Shown: positions 1 to 10,456, counted from the first letter of the stretch. The stretch: 64,000 bases of DNA from Chlorobium phaeovibrioides (GCF_003968655.1 NZ_RXYK01000008.1:1-64000), one strand, 5' to 3'. A program made the numbers and translations. Notes: generated by a model from the letters alone, not told the origin.

Positions 1-56
1 CTTGAGTTGTAAACAACTGCAAAGCAATTGACTTTGGCGTTCACTTAGCAACAAAT

Positions 57-390
57 TCAAAGAACTTCCTTGTTGAAATCAAGGGACATCAATGTAACAC
101 TGTCGTCCCGATTCTGCAAAAACTTTTTTCCTTTTTTTCTTCCCGCCTGACAGTCAAATCATACAAACTTCACCATCTCGGGTCGTCAAAAGAACTGCTT
201 CCTTCATCAAGGGAACCCAATGTATTCTTTTCTCGGGTTCCTGCAAAATCTTTTTTCATTATTTCATCCGCTGCAGAAAGCACTGTCTGGCCACCACACC
301 GGAGAATCAAAGAACTGTTTCCTTCATCAAGGGAGCCCAATCTATCTCTTTTCCCGACTTCCGCAAACTGTTTCGGCTTTTTATCTCCAC
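57..390 (+). repeat. three degenerate tandem repeats (~125 bp units) with hairpins and T-tails
   Basis: Three copies of a shared core begin near 57, 186 and 307, so the period is about 121-129 bp. The common pattern is TCAAAGAACTG, then TTCCTTCATCAAGGGA, then CCAAT. Farther on each copy has CTGCAAAA or a close variant followed by oligo-T (124-138, 251-256, 378-382). Copy 2 pairs GGAACCC (212-218) with GGGTTCC (235-241); copy 1 pairs GGGAC (83-87) with GTCCC (105-109); copy 3 keeps only GGGA/TCCC. The changed but still pairing bases in copies 1 and 2 suggest RNA structure. No convincing ORF lies in 1-612. The units could be tandem small RNAs or decayed regulatory repeats; function unknown. Confidence 0.55.
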
Positions 391-549
391 AATTAAATTT
401 TACCCCTGTATGCCATTTTTTAACAACACTTTACAGATTTCGCCCAGAAATCATAACCATCACAATATCACGCTTTATCATCTACCATTGAGAGCATGCC
501 CTTGTTATCCATCTGGCAGGATGGCGCATGAAGCTGCGGAAACAGCATT

Positions 550-574
550 AAAAAAAGCTGCCCGAAGCAGCTTT
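550..574 (-). terminator. rho-independent terminator after the mscS-type gene
   Basis: Read on the minus strand, GCTGC-TTCGG-GCAGC is followed by seven T (complement of the A-run at 550-556). It lies 38 bp past the stop of the mechanosensitive channel gene and closes the gyrA-pyrG-mscS run. Confidence 0.8.
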
Positions 575-612
575 CCGCAGTGTTGTGCTATTGAAAATAA
601 TTGACTTTTTTC

Positions 613-1560
613 TCAGCCTTTCCCGCAGCTCTCATCTTTTTTCTCCCAAAAAGGAACATCACTGCTCCTGAAATGGAGGTCGGTCTGAGGGAAAGGAATC
701 TCAATCCCCCTCTTTTTAAAGGCCTCGAATATTCTGAAATTCATCTCGCTTCGAAGAATTTTTGGAGTCTGGATGCGCGTTTTAGTCCAGACACGAAGCT
801 CAAAATCAAGTGAACTGCTACCGAAATCAGAAAAAATAACATCCGGACGCGGAGTCTGAAGAATATCGGGGTGATCGTCGGCAACCTGAAGAAGAACCAA
901 CTTCACCTCCTCCGGGTCCGAACTGTAGGAAACACCCACCGGAACGGTAACCCTCAGATTGCGGTCGTTGTGGCTCCAGTTTATGACCTGATTGGACACA
1001 AACTCCGAGTTTGGGATGATGATATTGATGTTGTCGTTGGTAAGAATGGTTGTTGAACGAATGGCTATTCGCACAACATCGCCATTGATCTCGCCCACCT
1101 GGATTCGATCGCCTACTTTAACCGGGCGTTCCAGAAGAATAATGACGCCGCTGAAAAAGTTGTTGGCAATGTTCTGCAGACCAAATCCGATTCCTATGCC
1201 AATGGTGCCCGAAAGCACTGTCAGTGCACTCAAATCAATCCCCGCCGACTGCAGCACCACAAAAAACCCAAAAAAAACAACAAGATACTGAGTGATGGTT
1301 CCAAGAGCCAGTCTGGTTCCTTCGTCTTTGACGGTGTCAACCAGCAGGCGGTTGACAATAAACCGCTTAAGAAGCCGCGCCGCAACATAGAGAATGCTGA
1401 CGGCCAGCACTATGGCAAGAATAGTATAGAATGAAATTTGAGACTGCCCTATTGTCAAGAGGGGACGGGAAATAAAACGATGCGCATGAAGAAAGGCATC
1501 AGGCAGCGAGAGCATGCTGGGCATAATGGACAGGCAGTTTACTGTTTGAACCGGCTGCAT
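613..1560 (-). CDS. MscS-family small-conductance mechanosensitive channel
   Basis: 315 aa. A membrane channel that releases solutes upon hypo-osmotic shock. Hydrophobic segments lie at about residues 40-62 and 85-105. The pore-lining helix follows (about 110-135), carrying the Gly/Ala-rich GTIGIGIGFGLQNIANNF pattern, and then the conserved LLERPVKVGDRI entry into the beta domain, all typical of MscS. The length is close to E. coli MscS (286 aa). The ATG at 1560 follows a perfect hairpin at the end of pyrG with no Shine-Dalgarno between, so initiation could be coupled to pyrG translation or use an internal ATG such as residue 13 or 16. It is the last gene of the gyrA-pyrG-mscS unit. Confidence 0.88.
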   Translation of the reverse strand: MQPVQTVNCLSIMPSMLSLPDAFLHAHRFISRPLLTIGQSQISFYTILAIVLAVSILYVAARLLKRFIVNRLLVDTVKDEGTRLALGTITQYLVVFFGFFVVLQSAGIDLSALTVLSGTIGIGIGFGLQNIANNFFSGVIILLERPVKVGDRIQVGEINGDVVRIAIRSTTILTNDNINIIIPNSEFVSNQVINWSHNDRNLRVTVPVGVSYSSDPEEVKLVLLQVADDHPDILQTPRPDVIFSDFGSSSLDFELRVWTKTRIQTPKILRSEMNFRIFEAFKKRGIEIPFPQTDLHFRSSDVPFWEKKDESCGKG

Positions 1561-1579
1561 CCGGGCAGTTACTGCCCGG
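1561..1579 (-). other. intercistronic palindrome at the pyrG/mscS junction
   Basis: CCGGGCAGTTACTGCCCGG is a perfect inverted repeat containing the pyrG TAA stop and directly abutting the first ATG of the channel gene. As RNA it folds into a 7-bp GC-rich stem with a 5-nt loop. There is no T-run, so it is not a standard terminator; it may hide or shape initiation of the downstream gene. Confidence 0.6.
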
Positions 1580-3353
1580 AATCCCTCTCCTCATCATGAC
1601 CACCATTGTCAGGGAAAAATGACTTGCTTTCCGCCGAAGATTCCTCAGAATAGGCGGCGTAGGCCTCTGCAGTCGGCTCTGGCATGAAGTGGGGTTCAAT
1701 TGCCGCTAACTCCGGCTGATGACCGACCGCAGCATAGGATTTGGCAGCACCAACAAAACCATGGAACAGAGGATGAACAGCCTGCACCCTTGACTTAAGC
1801 TCCGGATGGAACTGCACAGCCACAAACCAGGGATGATCCTTGATTTCAATAATCTCCACAAGTTCACCATTGGGCGAAGTTCCCGAGAAGACCATACCAT
1901 GCTCTTCAAAAGTCTCCCGATAGGCATTGTTGAACTCGAAACGGTGCCGGTGGCGCTCATTGATAAGGAACTTGCCATACACCTCATTGGCCTTCGTCCC
2001 CTCCTTGATGATGCAGGGATAACTTCCCAGCCGCATTGTTCCACCTTTCTCCTTGACTTTTTTCTGCTGCTCCATCAGGTCGATGACCGGATAGCGGGCC
2101 CTCTTGTTGAACTCTGTAGAGTTGGCCTCTGCAAGATTGCACACATTGCGGGCAAACTCAACCGACGCACACTGCATTCCGAGGCATATTCCAAAAAAAG
2201 GAATCCCCTGCTCCCGCGCGTAACGGATGAAGGCCACCTTGCCCTCTATGCCACGATCACCAAAACCCGGAGCAACAAGAATAGCATGCACCCCCTCAAG
2301 CTCCCGTGCAAAATCATACGCTTCATTCTCCGCCGCTTCAGCCCCGATGAGCCGCACATGCACTTTCACATCGTTACTCGCGCCGGCATGAATAAAGGCT
2401 TCCAGAATAGATTTATAGGCATCGGGATACTCGGTATACTTACCGCAGACAACTATGGTAACCTCACCAGAGGTCGGATGCTTCACCTTATTGCAGAACT
2501 CGCGCCAATAGACAAGATCGGGCTCCTTGAATTTTTTCAGCCCCAGCTTTTTCAGCACCCGCAGGTCAAGCTGCTCCTGCAGAAGAGTCAACGGCACTTC
2601 ATAAATGGTATCGCAGTCGTTGAGTCCGATGACATCAAGATTGTTGACATTACAGAAATGGCCCACCTTCCGTTTGATTTCCGAGGAAAGTGGTTTTTCA
2701 CTCCTGCAGACAAGAATATCGGGCTGAATACCAGTCTCCAGCAACATTTTCACACTGTGCTGGGTTGGCTTGGTTTTAAGCTCACTCGCAGCTCTGATAT
2801 AGGGCACAAAGGTCAGATGGATGTTCAGCAGGTTGCGATCTCCCATATCCAGCTTCATCTGGCGCATGGCCTCAAGAAAAGGCAGGGACTCGATATCGCC
2901 GATAGTTCCACCGATTTCAGTGATGATCACATCATAATTGCCGTTCTTTGCCAACTCGGCGAGCCTGTCTTTGATTTCGTCAATCACATGCGGCACAACC
3001 TGCACCGTACCACCCAGATACGCACCGCGCCTCTCCTTATCTATAACCGACTTGTAGACACGGCCCATGGTCAGGTTTGAAACCTGTGAAGTGGACTCGT
3101 TGAGAAAACGCTCGTAATGGCCAAGATCAAGATCAGTTTCGGCACCGTCATCGGTCACATAGACCTCACCATGCTGATAGGGCGACATTGTCCCCGGATC
3201 AACATTGATATAGGGATCGTACTTCTGTATGGCAACCCTCAGTCCCCGCGACTTCAGCAGCATCCCGAGCGAAGCGGAGAGAATCCCCTTGCCGAGCGAC
3301 GAGACAACCCCGCCAGTCACAAAAACATATTTCACATTCTTCGGTCGAGCCAT
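1569..3353 (-). CDS. pyrG: CTP synthase
   Basis: 594 aa. Makes CTP from UTP with ATP and glutamine-derived ammonia. The N-terminal synthetase domain begins with [14 protein letters not shown] (P-loop-like). The C-terminal class I glutamine amidotransferase domain has the nucleophile in [14 protein letters not shown] and the His/Glu partners in QFHPELKS. The start was set at 3353 ([12 protein letters not shown]) because family alignment begins there; an in-frame extension to 3407 would add 18 residues right behind the gyrA stop. After the last conserved block there is an extra, acidic and low-complexity tail of about 45 residues, longer than the 545-aa E. coli enzyme. Probably cotranscribed with gyrA. 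Confidence 0.97.
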   Translation of the reverse strand: MARPKNVKYVFVTGGVVSSLGKGILSASLGMLLKSRGLRVAIQKYDPYINVDPGTMSPYQHGEVYVTDDGAETDLDLGHYERFLNESTSQVSNLTMGRVYKSVIDKERRGAYLGGTVQVVPHVIDEIKDRLAELAKNGNYDVIITEIGGTIGDIESLPFLEAMRQMKLDMGDRNLLNIHLTFVPYIRAASELKTKPTQHSVKMLLETGIQPDILVCRSEKPLSSEIKRKVGHFCNVNNLDVIGLNDCDTIYEVPLTLLQEQLDLRVLKKLGLKKFKEPDLVYWREFCNKVKHPTSGEVTIVVCGKYTEYPDAYKSILEAFIHAGASNDVKVHVRLIGAEAAENEAYDFARELEGVHAILVAPGFGDRGIEGKVAFIRYAREQGIPFFGICLGMQCASVEFARNVCNLAEANSTEFNKRARYPVIDLMEQQKKVKEKGGTMRLGSYPCIIKEGTKANEVYGKFLINERHRHRFEFNNAYRETFEEHGMVFSGTSPNGELVEIIEIKDHPWFVAVQFHPELKSRVQAVHPLFHGFVGAAKSYAAVGHQPELAAIEPHFMPEPTAEAYAAYSEESSAESKSFFPDNGGHDEERDSGQ

Positions 3354-3409
3354 GACATCGTTGTCGTTTATTGGTGTAGTATTGCGTTTTTCGGTCAACC
3401 ATTCCATTG

Positions 3410-5893
3410 TCAGAGCAGTGGCAGCTGGCCATCAGGATCCTCCAGAAGCGTCTCCGTATCGGTATCCTCATCAGTCTTGGGAACCCGCGCAAGAGCCGAA
3501 ACCGCATCACCCTCCATCAGCCTCACAAGCCTGACGCCGGAAGTATTCCTTCCAGTAATGCGGATGTCGGAAACATGCTGGCGGTTCACAATCCCGTGTG
3601 AAGTAATGATGATGAGATCGTCATCGTCATTTACATCAAGCAGCCCCACAAGCGCCCCTATCTTTTCATGCGCCTTAAGGGTAATGACCCCTCTTGCTCC
3701 ACGCTTGGTCAGGCGGTAATCCTCCACCTTGCTCCGTTTTCCGAATCCATTGTCGGTTACTGCAAGCAGAGCGGTATCAAGCCGCTTGGTCGTGACCATT
3801 GAAATGCACTTCTCTCCACGGTCAAGCGTTATGCCCTTGACACCCATGGCAGTCCTTCCCATCGGCCGAACCTGCGACTCGGGGAATCGAACCACGAGGC
3901 CGGAGCTCTTGGCCAGTATCACCTGATGATCACCATCAGTCAAACGGGCATCAAGCAGCGCGTCGCCAGTATCAATGGTAATGGCCGCAATGCCGTTGCG
4001 CCGCGGACGGGAAAACTCCTCAAGCGCCGTCTTTTTAACAATACCGTCGGCAGTCGCCATCATGATGAAGCCGGGCTCATCAAAGTTACGGATATTGATA
4101 TAGGTTTTAATGGTTTCACCAGGGTTCAGCTCCATGATATTGGCAAGCGAACGGCCTCTTGCGGCACGGCCAGCCTCCGGAATTTCATAGACCTTGAGCC
4201 AATAACATCTGCCGTTGCTGGTGAAGAACAGTATATAATTATGGGTAGAGGCCACGAACATGTGTTCGATGAAGTCGTCATTTTTGGCCTGCGCCCCCGT
4301 TACACCCTTGCCGCCTCTGGCCTGGCGTCGATAGCCCGACACAGGGAACCGCTTGATGAATCCGTCGTGGGTGATGGTAATGACCACATCCTCCTGGGCA
4401 ATCATATCCTCAATAGAGAAATCACCCTCCTGCGGCACAATTTCAGTGCGTCGTTCATCACCATATACTTCGCGCACCTTGAGAAGTTCTGTGCGGATAA
4501 TCTGCATCTGCCGCTCAGGGCTTGCAAGAATATCGCGAAGCTCCTCTATAAGGGCTATGGTTTCAGCATACTCAAGATCAATCTTCTTGCGCTCCATGCC
4601 GGTCAGGCGCTGCAGACGCATCTCCAGAATCGCCTTCGACTGCAACTCCGACAGCCCGAAACGCTCTATAAGGCGCGCCTGAGCGGTATTTGCATCGGGA
4701 GACTCGCGGATGGTGGTAATGACCTCATCAAGATTGTCGAGACAAATCTTCAGACCCTCAAGAATATGAGCCCGTTTTTCAGCAGCCGTCAGGTCGTATC
4801 GGGTTCTGCGAAGAACAATCTCATTGCGGTGCTGGATGTAGAACTGCATCATCTCTTTGAGATTCAGCACTCTGGGCACCCCATCAACAAGAGCAAGCAT
4901 AATGACGCCGAAGGTATCCTGCATCGGCGTGTGCTTGTAAAGATTATTCAGCACAACCTTTGCCACAGCATCGCGTTTCAGCTCAATGACCAGGCGCATA
5001 CCGTCACGGTCAGACTCGTCACGGATGTCGGCAATGCCCTCAACCTTTTTATCGTGCACCAGCTCCACAATTTTCTCAATCAGCCGGACCTTGTTGACCT
5101 GATAGGGAAGCTCTGTGACAACAATTGACTCACGACCGTTTTTCTGTGTCACCTCAACCAGAGCGCGGGCACGAATAACCACCTTGCCCCGTCCTGTTGT
5201 ATAGGCCAGACGCACCCCTTCATACCCGTAAATGATGCCACCGGTGGGGAAATCAGGAGCAATCACATGCTTCATGAGCTCCTCAATCTCAATATCCGGA
5301 TTATCAATCAAGGCCGTCATGCCATCAACAACCTCGCGCAGGTTCTGAGGCGGAATATTGGTAGCCATACCCACCGCAATACCAGAAGCCCCGTTCACAA
5401 GAAGGTTCGGAATTGAAGACGGCAGTACGGTAGGCTCCTCAAGGGAGTCATCAAAATTGAGTGAATGCTCAACAGTCTCCTTATCAAGGTCCTTGAGCAT
5501 CTCGCCGGCAATGGCCTTCATGCGGACCTCCGTATACCTCATGGCCGCAGGAGAATCACCATCAACAGAACCGAAGTTTCCCTGACCGTCAATCAGCGGA
5601 TAGCGCAGCGAAAAATCCTGCACCATTCGCACAAGGCTGTCGTACACGGCCGAATCACCATGCGGATGAAACTTACCAAGCACTTCACCAACAACACGGG
5701 CCGATTTCTTGTGCGGCTTTCCAGCCTGAAGACCCAGTTCATGCATGCCGTACAGCACCCTGCGGTGAACCGGCTTCAATCCGTCGCGCACATCGGGAAG
5801 AGCACGGCTGACAATAACCGACATGGAATAATCGAGATAGGAGCCCCGCATCTCTTCTTCAATCGTAACAGGGAGTATTCGTTGGCGCTGCAT
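3410..5893 (-). CDS. gyrA: DNA gyrase subunit A
   Basis: 827 aa (E. coli 875). ATP-driven negative supercoiling together with GyrB. The N-terminus has [27 protein letters not shown]; the catalytic tyrosine lies in [10 protein letters not shown] (about residue 120). The C-terminal wrapping domain is a six-blade beta-pinwheel and carries the GyrA-box variant QARGGKG, which separates gyrase from topoisomerase IV ParC. The C-terminus is acidic ([15 protein letters not shown]), as is common in GyrA. It leads a minus-strand unit with pyrG and the mechanosensitive channel gene. Confidence 0.97.
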   Translation of the reverse strand: MQRQRILPVTIEEEMRGSYLDYSMSVIVSRALPDVRDGLKPVHRRVLYGMHELGLQAGKPHKKSARVVGEVLGKFHPHGDSAVYDSLVRMVQDFSLRYPLIDGQGNFGSVDGDSPAAMRYTEVRMKAIAGEMLKDLDKETVEHSLNFDDSLEEPTVLPSSIPNLLVNGASGIAVGMATNIPPQNLREVVDGMTALIDNPDIEIEELMKHVIAPDFPTGGIIYGYEGVRLAYTTGRGKVVIRARALVEVTQKNGRESIVVTELPYQVNKVRLIEKIVELVHDKKVEGIADIRDESDRDGMRLVIELKRDAVAKVVLNNLYKHTPMQDTFGVIMLALVDGVPRVLNLKEMMQFYIQHRNEIVLRRTRYDLTAAEKRAHILEGLKICLDNLDEVITTIRESPDANTAQARLIERFGLSELQSKAILEMRLQRLTGMERKKIDLEYAETIALIEELRDILASPERQMQIIRTELLKVREVYGDERRTEIVPQEGDFSIEDMIAQEDVVITITHDGFIKRFPVSGYRRQARGGKGVTGAQAKNDDFIEHMFVASTHNYILFFTSNGRCYWLKVYEIPEAGRAARGRSLANIMELNPGETIKTYINIRNFDEPGFIMMATADGIVKKTALEEFSRPRRNGIAAITIDTGDALLDARLTDGDHQVILAKSSGLVVRFPESQVRPMGRTAMGVKGITLDRGEKCISMVTTKRLDTALLAVTDNGFGKRSKVEDYRLTKRGARGVITLKAHEKIGALVGLLDVNDDDDLIIITSHGIVNRQHVSDIRITGRNTSGVRLVRLMEGDAVSALARVPKTDEDTDTETLLEDPDGQLPLL

Positions 5894-6017
5894 AAGGCAA
5901 TCAGAAGTGATATTTGCTATAAAGAATCCGACAGATCAATGTATGAAAAACCGGCATAAATACCGTCAATAACCATCATCGGAAATCGAGAAAAAAGAGA
6001 GAAGTTACCATAACCAT

Positions 6018-6413
6018 TCAGGTTACAGCAACAACAGGTGCATCCGACCATAGTGATTCCAGATCATAAAAACCTCGTTCATCTGGCATGAATATATGAA
6101 CAACAACATTCACATAGTCCAACAGAATCCAGTGCATGGAATCAAGCCCCTCCACATGAAGCGGCCGTTCATCCTCCCCGCGCAGCTCCTCAATCACATG
6201 CTCCGCCGCAGCCTTGGCTTTCCGCTCCGAATCTGCAGTCACAATCACAAAAAAGTCCGTCACGGAAGTCAGTTCGCGAAGATCAAGAATCTTCACATCC
6301 TCACACTTCTTTTCAAGAGTCAGCTCCGCCGCCCTTCGGGCAAGCAGTTCACCATCTTCAACCTCGCGCACCACCGGCTGTGCCGGTTTTTCGTTCTTTT
6401 TGAGGCCTCCCAT
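6018..6413 (-). CDS. rsfS: ribosome silencing factor RsfS (Iojap/DUF143)
   Basis: 131 aa. RsfS binds ribosomal protein uL14 on the 50S subunit and blocks subunit joining under starvation. The diagnostic pattern is complete: [30 protein letters not shown] near the middle, then [34 protein letters not shown]. The start at 6413 (MGGLKKN) has GGAG six bases upstream; the longer frame to 6431 would need TTG. Its usual neighbours (nadD, hfq or similar) are not present here. Confidence 0.93.
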   Translation of the reverse strand: MGGLKKNEKPAQPVVREVEDGELLARRAAELTLEKKCEDVKILDLRELTSVTDFFVIVTADSERKAKAAAEHVIEELRGEDERPLHVEGLDSMHWILLDYVNVVVHIFMPDERGFYDLESLWSDAPVVAVT

Positions 6414-6509
6414 ATAGCTCCAGTCATTCAACCGTTAAGAGAAAATTCACCATTCGAAACATCAATCTGTAAGGCTCTACAGCTTCTCGTGCGGTCAATA
6501 TAGCAAACA

Positions 6510-7187
6510 TCACGCACCGCCCGAGCCGAAACTCTGCCGATAATCAGGCTCCACCTCGCCAGCCCCCGTCCTGCAAGGCTCCGCGTAGGCCCGAATCGCA
6601 AAATCAAACAACGAAGCAGCCGAAAAAAAATCGGCATTTACCCCGGCAACCCCACCTGCATCAAGCACAGTCCGAAGTGGCTCCAGATTCCGGCCAACCG
6701 CCACCACCTTCCCGGCACAATCCTGAAGAGCCACGGCAACATCTTCCACCCCGCCACGGCTTACCTCATCATGCCAGCTGAATGCCGCAAGGTCGTCCCG
6801 CCGGTAAAGGGCATAAAAATACTCACCCTTCCGCGATCCAACAACAGCCATAACCCTATCCCCCGAAACATCCGCCGGAAGGGAAGCCGCAAGGGCGGGA
6901 AGGGTTGGAACAGAGAGAAGCGGAACATCAAGAGCAAAAGCCACCCCCTTCACCGCCGACATGCCAATGCGTAGAGCAGTAAACGAACCCGGCCCCGAAG
7001 AAACCGCCACTGCGTCCAATTCACGGGGGGCAATCCCTCCGGCGGACACAACCTCATCCATCAGCGGCACAATGCTTTCCGCAGTCTTCTGCCAGCCCCC
7101 GCCACTGCGCTCCAGCTTCCGCCCCCGGCACATCAGGGCAACACTGAGCACTTCATGCGTGCACTCCACAGCCAGAATATTCGTCAT
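6510..7187 (-). CDS. tsaB: tRNA threonylcarbamoyladenosine biosynthesis protein TsaB
   Basis: 225 aa. TsaB dimerises with TsaD and is required for t6A at position 37 of ANN-decoding tRNAs. The N-terminus MTNILAVECTHEVLSVAL and the block DAVAVSSGPGSFTALRIGMSAVKGVAFALDVPLL are the ASKHA-fold signatures of this family. Typical TsaB features include lack of the metal-binding HxxxH of TsaD, as here. The start codon overlaps the tsaE stop (ATGA at 7184-7187), so the pair is translationally coupled. Confidence 0.93.
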   Translation of the reverse strand: MTNILAVECTHEVLSVALMCRGRKLERSGGGWQKTAESIVPLMDEVVSAGGIAPRELDAVAVSSGPGSFTALRIGMSAVKGVAFALDVPLLSVPTLPALAASLPADVSGDRVMAVVGSRKGEYFYALYRRDDLAAFSWHDEVSRGGVEDVAVALQDCAGKVVAVGRNLEPLRTVLDAGGVAGVNADFFSAASLFDFAIRAYAEPCRTGAGEVEPDYRQSFGSGGA

Positions 7188-7633
7188 TCCTCTCTTTCAA
7201 TAGTTATCACTCTGCTCTCGTCACCCTCATACTCAATCAGAACCCTTGCAGTGTAGCGGTCCCCATACTCCCCGAACCGTTCAGCCCACTCTACAAACGA
7301 ACACCACGCTGAAGAAAGATACTCCCCGAACCCCAGCGCATCCAATTCCGAGGGCCGCTCAATCCGATAGAGATCAAAATGATGGATGCTCACCTCGTCC
7401 CCCTGAAGCAGGCCGTTATAGATATTGAGAATGGGAAATGTCGGACTGGAAAGCTGCTCCGCGCAACAAAAAAATTCAGCCACCCCCCTCATGAACTCTG
7501 TCTTGCCTGCCCCCAGGTCACCAGAAAGCGCCACAACAGCGCCACCCGGGAGCGAAGCCGCAAACTTCCGGCCCACCGCACGGGTCTCCAATGCGGAAGC
7601 CGAATGGAACACCTCTTTGAAAGCACCGTTCAT
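7184..7633 (-). CDS. tsaE: tRNA threonylcarbamoyladenosine biosynthesis ATPase TsaE
   Basis: 149 aa. The ATPase of the TsaBDE complex making t6A. Walker A is GDLGAGKTEFMRG, followed by SPTFPILNIYNG and HFDLYRIERPSELDALGF, all standard for YjeE/TsaE. Four-base overlap with the upstream DUF1015 gene (7630-7633) and with downstream tsaB indicates one three-gene operon. Confidence 0.95.
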   Translation of the reverse strand: MNGAFKEVFHSASALETRAVGRKFAASLPGGAVVALSGDLGAGKTEFMRGVAEFFCCAEQLSSPTFPILNIYNGLLQGDEVSIHHFDLYRIERPSELDALGFGEYLSSAWCSFVEWAERFGEYGDRYTARVLIEYEGDESRVITIEREE

Positions 7634-8904
7634 CCAAGAGAATGGAACACCAGTCCCGTCATGATTTTAGGATAGAAAAAAGTTGACTTCTGCGGCATCA
7701 CCTCACCCGAGTCCGACACATCAAGCACCTGGCGAACCGTTGTAGGATGCACCACAAAACCAATCTGAGCCTCTCCCGACTCAACAGCCCGGAACACCTC
7801 ACCCTCATCTTTTCTGTAGACAAGGTTGCTCTGGCTGGCCATGGCCTCACGCGAAATGCCAAGCATACCACCAAGCACTGCGTCATGCAGCACCACCAGG
7901 CCAAGACGCCGCATTGCCTCCGGACACGAAGCCTCAAGCACATCCTCCGCACGCCCCTTAAGCACAATGCCGACCAGCCGCCCGGGAAGCACTACTCCAT
8001 AGGCATAGCTCGACTGCTCCCTATCCATAAACTCCTTCAAAGCCTCACGCCCATCAAGTTCCCTCAGGACAAACTGCTCACCGAGCTTACCAAGAAAAGC
8101 CTCGGCATCAAAATGCGCAAGCCCGTGCACAACCCTGTGAATCGGAAAAATCAGAAGCCCCTCGTCATACATGTTCGCCAGATAGGTCAGAATAAAATTG
8201 TAGGGTTCCTCGCCCGTATGGCAGGAATTGCCATCAGCCCGCTCATTGCGGTAATTCAGACCGGTTGCATACCGGTGGTGACCATCAGCTATGTACACTG
8301 TCCTCTCCAGCAGCACCTCCCGGAGTTCGGCCAGCAGCTCCGGTTCCGTAATCCGCCACATCCTGTTCTCCACCCCCTGAAGCTCAGCCTCAAGAACCGG
8401 CTCATGCGTCGCCGCATACTCCTTCAGCAATCTATCGCCCCTGCCCGACTCATCGGCATAAATACCAAACACCGGACTGATGTTTGCCCTCGTCTGCCGG
8501 AACAGATTCAGTCTGTCGGCCTTCGGCCCCGACAAGGTTTTTTCATGCGGCAGCACCTTTTTCTCGGAAGGTTCACTCAGACGCATCGCCGCAAAAAAAC
8601 CACACCGCGTCACCCGGTTCCCCTCAGGGTCCGCAAAAGTCTGAAAATAGGGGTAGAGTGCCGGCCGCGGATCCCGCACCAGCTCCCCCTCAAGCAGCCA
8701 TTCGCGCAAACGGGCAGCTGCTGCTTCATACGGACTCTCCTCACACGGAAGCTCAAGGCGCACCGCATTGCATGAAGAAGCCGCATACAGCTCCTTCTGA
8801 TAAGGAGGAGTTATCACATCATACGGAGGGCAGATAAGGCTGGAAGCATCGCGCAGCAGTTCATCACTGTAACGAAGAGCTTCAAAAGGCGCAATTTCAG
8901 GCAT
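7630..8904 (-). CDS. DUF1015 family protein
   Basis: 424 aa, a full-length member of the DUF1015 (COG4198) family. Motifs visible: ALRYSDELLRDASSLICPPYDVITPPYQKELYAASSCNAVRLELP at the N-terminus, and the central ERTVYIADGHHRYATGLNYR, the family hallmark. The biochemical role is not established; in some genomes members sit with serine or NAD metabolism genes. No signal peptide, so probably cytoplasmic. The overlap with tsaE suggests cotranscription but gives no functional clue. Confidence 0.85.
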   Translation of the reverse strand: MPEIAPFEALRYSDELLRDASSLICPPYDVITPPYQKELYAASSCNAVRLELPCEESPYEAAAARLREWLLEGELVRDPRPALYPYFQTFADPEGNRVTRCGFFAAMRLSEPSEKKVLPHEKTLSGPKADRLNLFRQTRANISPVFGIYADESGRGDRLLKEYAATHEPVLEAELQGVENRMWRITEPELLAELREVLLERTVYIADGHHRYATGLNYRNERADGNSCHTGEEPYNFILTYLANMYDEGLLIFPIHRVVHGLAHFDAEAFLGKLGEQFVLRELDGREALKEFMDREQSSYAYGVVLPGRLVGIVLKGRAEDVLEASCPEAMRRLGLVVLHDAVLGGMLGISREAMASQSNLVYRKDEGEVFRAVESGEAQIGFVVHPTTVRQVLDVSDSGEVMPQKSTFFYPKIMTGLVFHSLG

Positions 8905-8922
8905 ACAACTATGGTATAATTA

Positions 8923-9669
8923 TTATAAAAGCAACTGGCTCCTGGGATCAGGACCTTTAAGAGCAATCCAGAAATCATCATGACCCTCCTTCACCAGAAC
9001 AAGGATCCTGCCATTTTTACACATCTCCAGCACCGCAAGAAAAGTCACAACCAGAATAATCCGCTGACTGACCCCCTCAAGCACATCACTGAACGACACC
9101 TGCACCCGGTCCTGAAGCTTTGAAATAATCAGCTCAATCTGCTCCTTCACCGTCACCGGAGCGTCCATGACATTGCGGCTCATCGGCTTGGGGATATTGT
9201 CCAGAACAGCCCGGTAAGCGCTCATAAGATGATAGAGTGTCGGGCGGTTCACCTGCTCATCAAGCTCATCAACCACCTCCGGCATAAACTCCTCAAACAG
9301 CCCCCTCGCAAACAGCTGTTCCCGCTCAAAGGCACACTGGTCAAGAATTTCGCTCGCCTCCTTGATCTGCTTATACTCAAGCAGCCGCTGCACCAGCTCA
9401 GTGCGCGGATCAAACTCATCCGTATCCTCATCGTTTGCCGTCTGACGCGGAAGCAGCATAGAGGCCTTGATGCTCATCAAAAGAGAAGCCATATAAATGA
9501 ACTCCGCCGCAACCTCAAGCTTGAAACGCCGCGCATCATGGATGTAGCTGACAAAATCAGTCGTTATTTTCGAAATGGGGATATTGTAGATGTCAAGTTC
9601 GTCCCTCTTGATAAAGAAGAGGAGCAGATCAAGCGGTCCTTCAAATTCCTCAAGGCTGATCCGGAACAT
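8923..9669 (-). CDS. scpA: segregation and condensation protein A
   Basis: 248 aa. The kleisin that bridges the SMC head and ScpB dimers in bacterial condensin. N-terminal FEGPLDLLLFFIKRDELDIYNIPISKITTDFVSYI and AAEFIYMASLLMSIKASMLLPR are the kleisin N-terminal signature; the C-terminal winged helix (about 180-248) has VVTFLAVLEMCKNGRILV. scpB is not adjacent. It is 18 bp upstream of the DUF1015 gene on the same strand and could share its transcript. Confidence 0.94.
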   Translation of the reverse strand: MFRISLEEFEGPLDLLLFFIKRDELDIYNIPISKITTDFVSYIHDARRFKLEVAAEFIYMASLLMSIKASMLLPRQTANDEDTDEFDPRTELVQRLLEYKQIKEASEILDQCAFEREQLFARGLFEEFMPEVVDELDEQVNRPTLYHLMSAYRAVLDNIPKPMSRNVMDAPVTVKEQIELIISKLQDRVQVSFSDVLEGVSQRIILVVTFLAVLEMCKNGRILVLVKEGHDDFWIALKGPDPRSQLLL

Positions 9670-9892
9670 TGATTGCAGGGAAGCGTTGGAGAAAGCTCTG
9701 CATCAAGATAGACAAAGTGGGGTGAAATGCCACACCTCCTGAAAAAATTGCAGCACGGAAAAGACTGCAAATGAAGTGGGGCATTTTTTTCATTCCCCCG
9801 TAACTATTCGTACATTTATTTATATGTCCGATTGCGCACAGTACCCGGCGAATCGCGACTTTCCCGAAACAATTTTCCGGGCCCCTGAACCG

Positions 9893-10453
9893 ATGAAAAA
9901 GACGCTGCTTTCACTTGCACTTACCGCCGCATTGGCCATGAGCACCACCTCACCGGCGGCTGCTGAATCGGCCAACAACTGGTTTGACCTTGGCCTCAAC
10001 CACCAGATGCAGGGCGATATAGAATCAGCCATTGACTTTTACACAAAAGCCATTGAAATTGACCCCGTCTTTGCAATGGCCTACCAGATGCGCGGAGCTG
10101 CAAACCAGAAACTGAAAAAATACAAAAAGGCGATGCAGGACTACTCCATGTGCATCACCTGCGGCGAGAACAACTTCAGGGCTGTCGGTTATTACAACAG
10201 AGGGATCATCAAAAACCTGACCGGCGACTTCACCGGCGCAACCTCAGACTTTTCAGAAGCAATTGCACTCGACAGGAAAATGGCCCCGGCGTTTTTCCAC
10301 CGTGGCATAGCACGAAGCAAAAGCGGAGATATTTCCGGACGGCAGGCCGATTTTCAGGCGGCCGCACGCCTTGGCGACAGTACCGCTGAAAGCTGGCTCA
10401 ACACCTACTGCCCCGGCTGGAAAGATGCCGCCAGGACTGCCGGACGCTCCTGA
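9893..10453 (+). CDS. secreted TPR-repeat protein
   Basis: 186 aa. The start chosen at 9893 gives a clean signal peptide (MKKTLLSLALTAALAMSTTSPAAAES, cleavage after AAA); the reading frame is open further upstream but has no such feature. After it come at least three TPR units (about 28-60, 62-95, 100-135, perhaps a fourth), recognisable by patterns such as AIDFYTKAIEIDPVFAMAYQMRGAA and GYYNRGIIKNLTGDFTGATSDFSEAIALD. TPR proteins serve as protein-binding scaffolds; the partner is unknown. Two cysteines (MCITC) sit in the second/third repeat. Confidence 0.8.
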   Translation: MKKTLLSLALTAALAMSTTSPAAAESANNWFDLGLNHQMQGDIESAIDFYTKAIEIDPVFAMAYQMRGAANQKLKKYKKAMQDYSMCITCGENNFRAVGYYNRGIIKNLTGDFTGATSDFSEAIALDRKMAPAFFHRGIARSKSGDISGRQADFQAAARLGDSTAESWLNTYCPGWKDAARTAGRS

Positions 10454-10456
10454 ACC

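Noticed and set aside
57-390. Repeats considered as CRISPR or an insertion sequence
   Set aside because: Degenerate ~125-bp units without constant-length spacers, terminal inverted repeats or a transposase.
410-604. 64-codon plus-strand open frame in the first intergenic region
   Set aside because: No recognised similarity or ribosome-binding site, and it runs through the terminator of the mechanosensitive channel gene.
1806-3080. Long (424-codon) plus-strand frame opposite pyrG
   Set aside because: Shadow of a conserved gene on the other strand; similarly for the long frame opposite gyrA (3926-5128) and others opposite DUF1015, glmS and the SQR genes.
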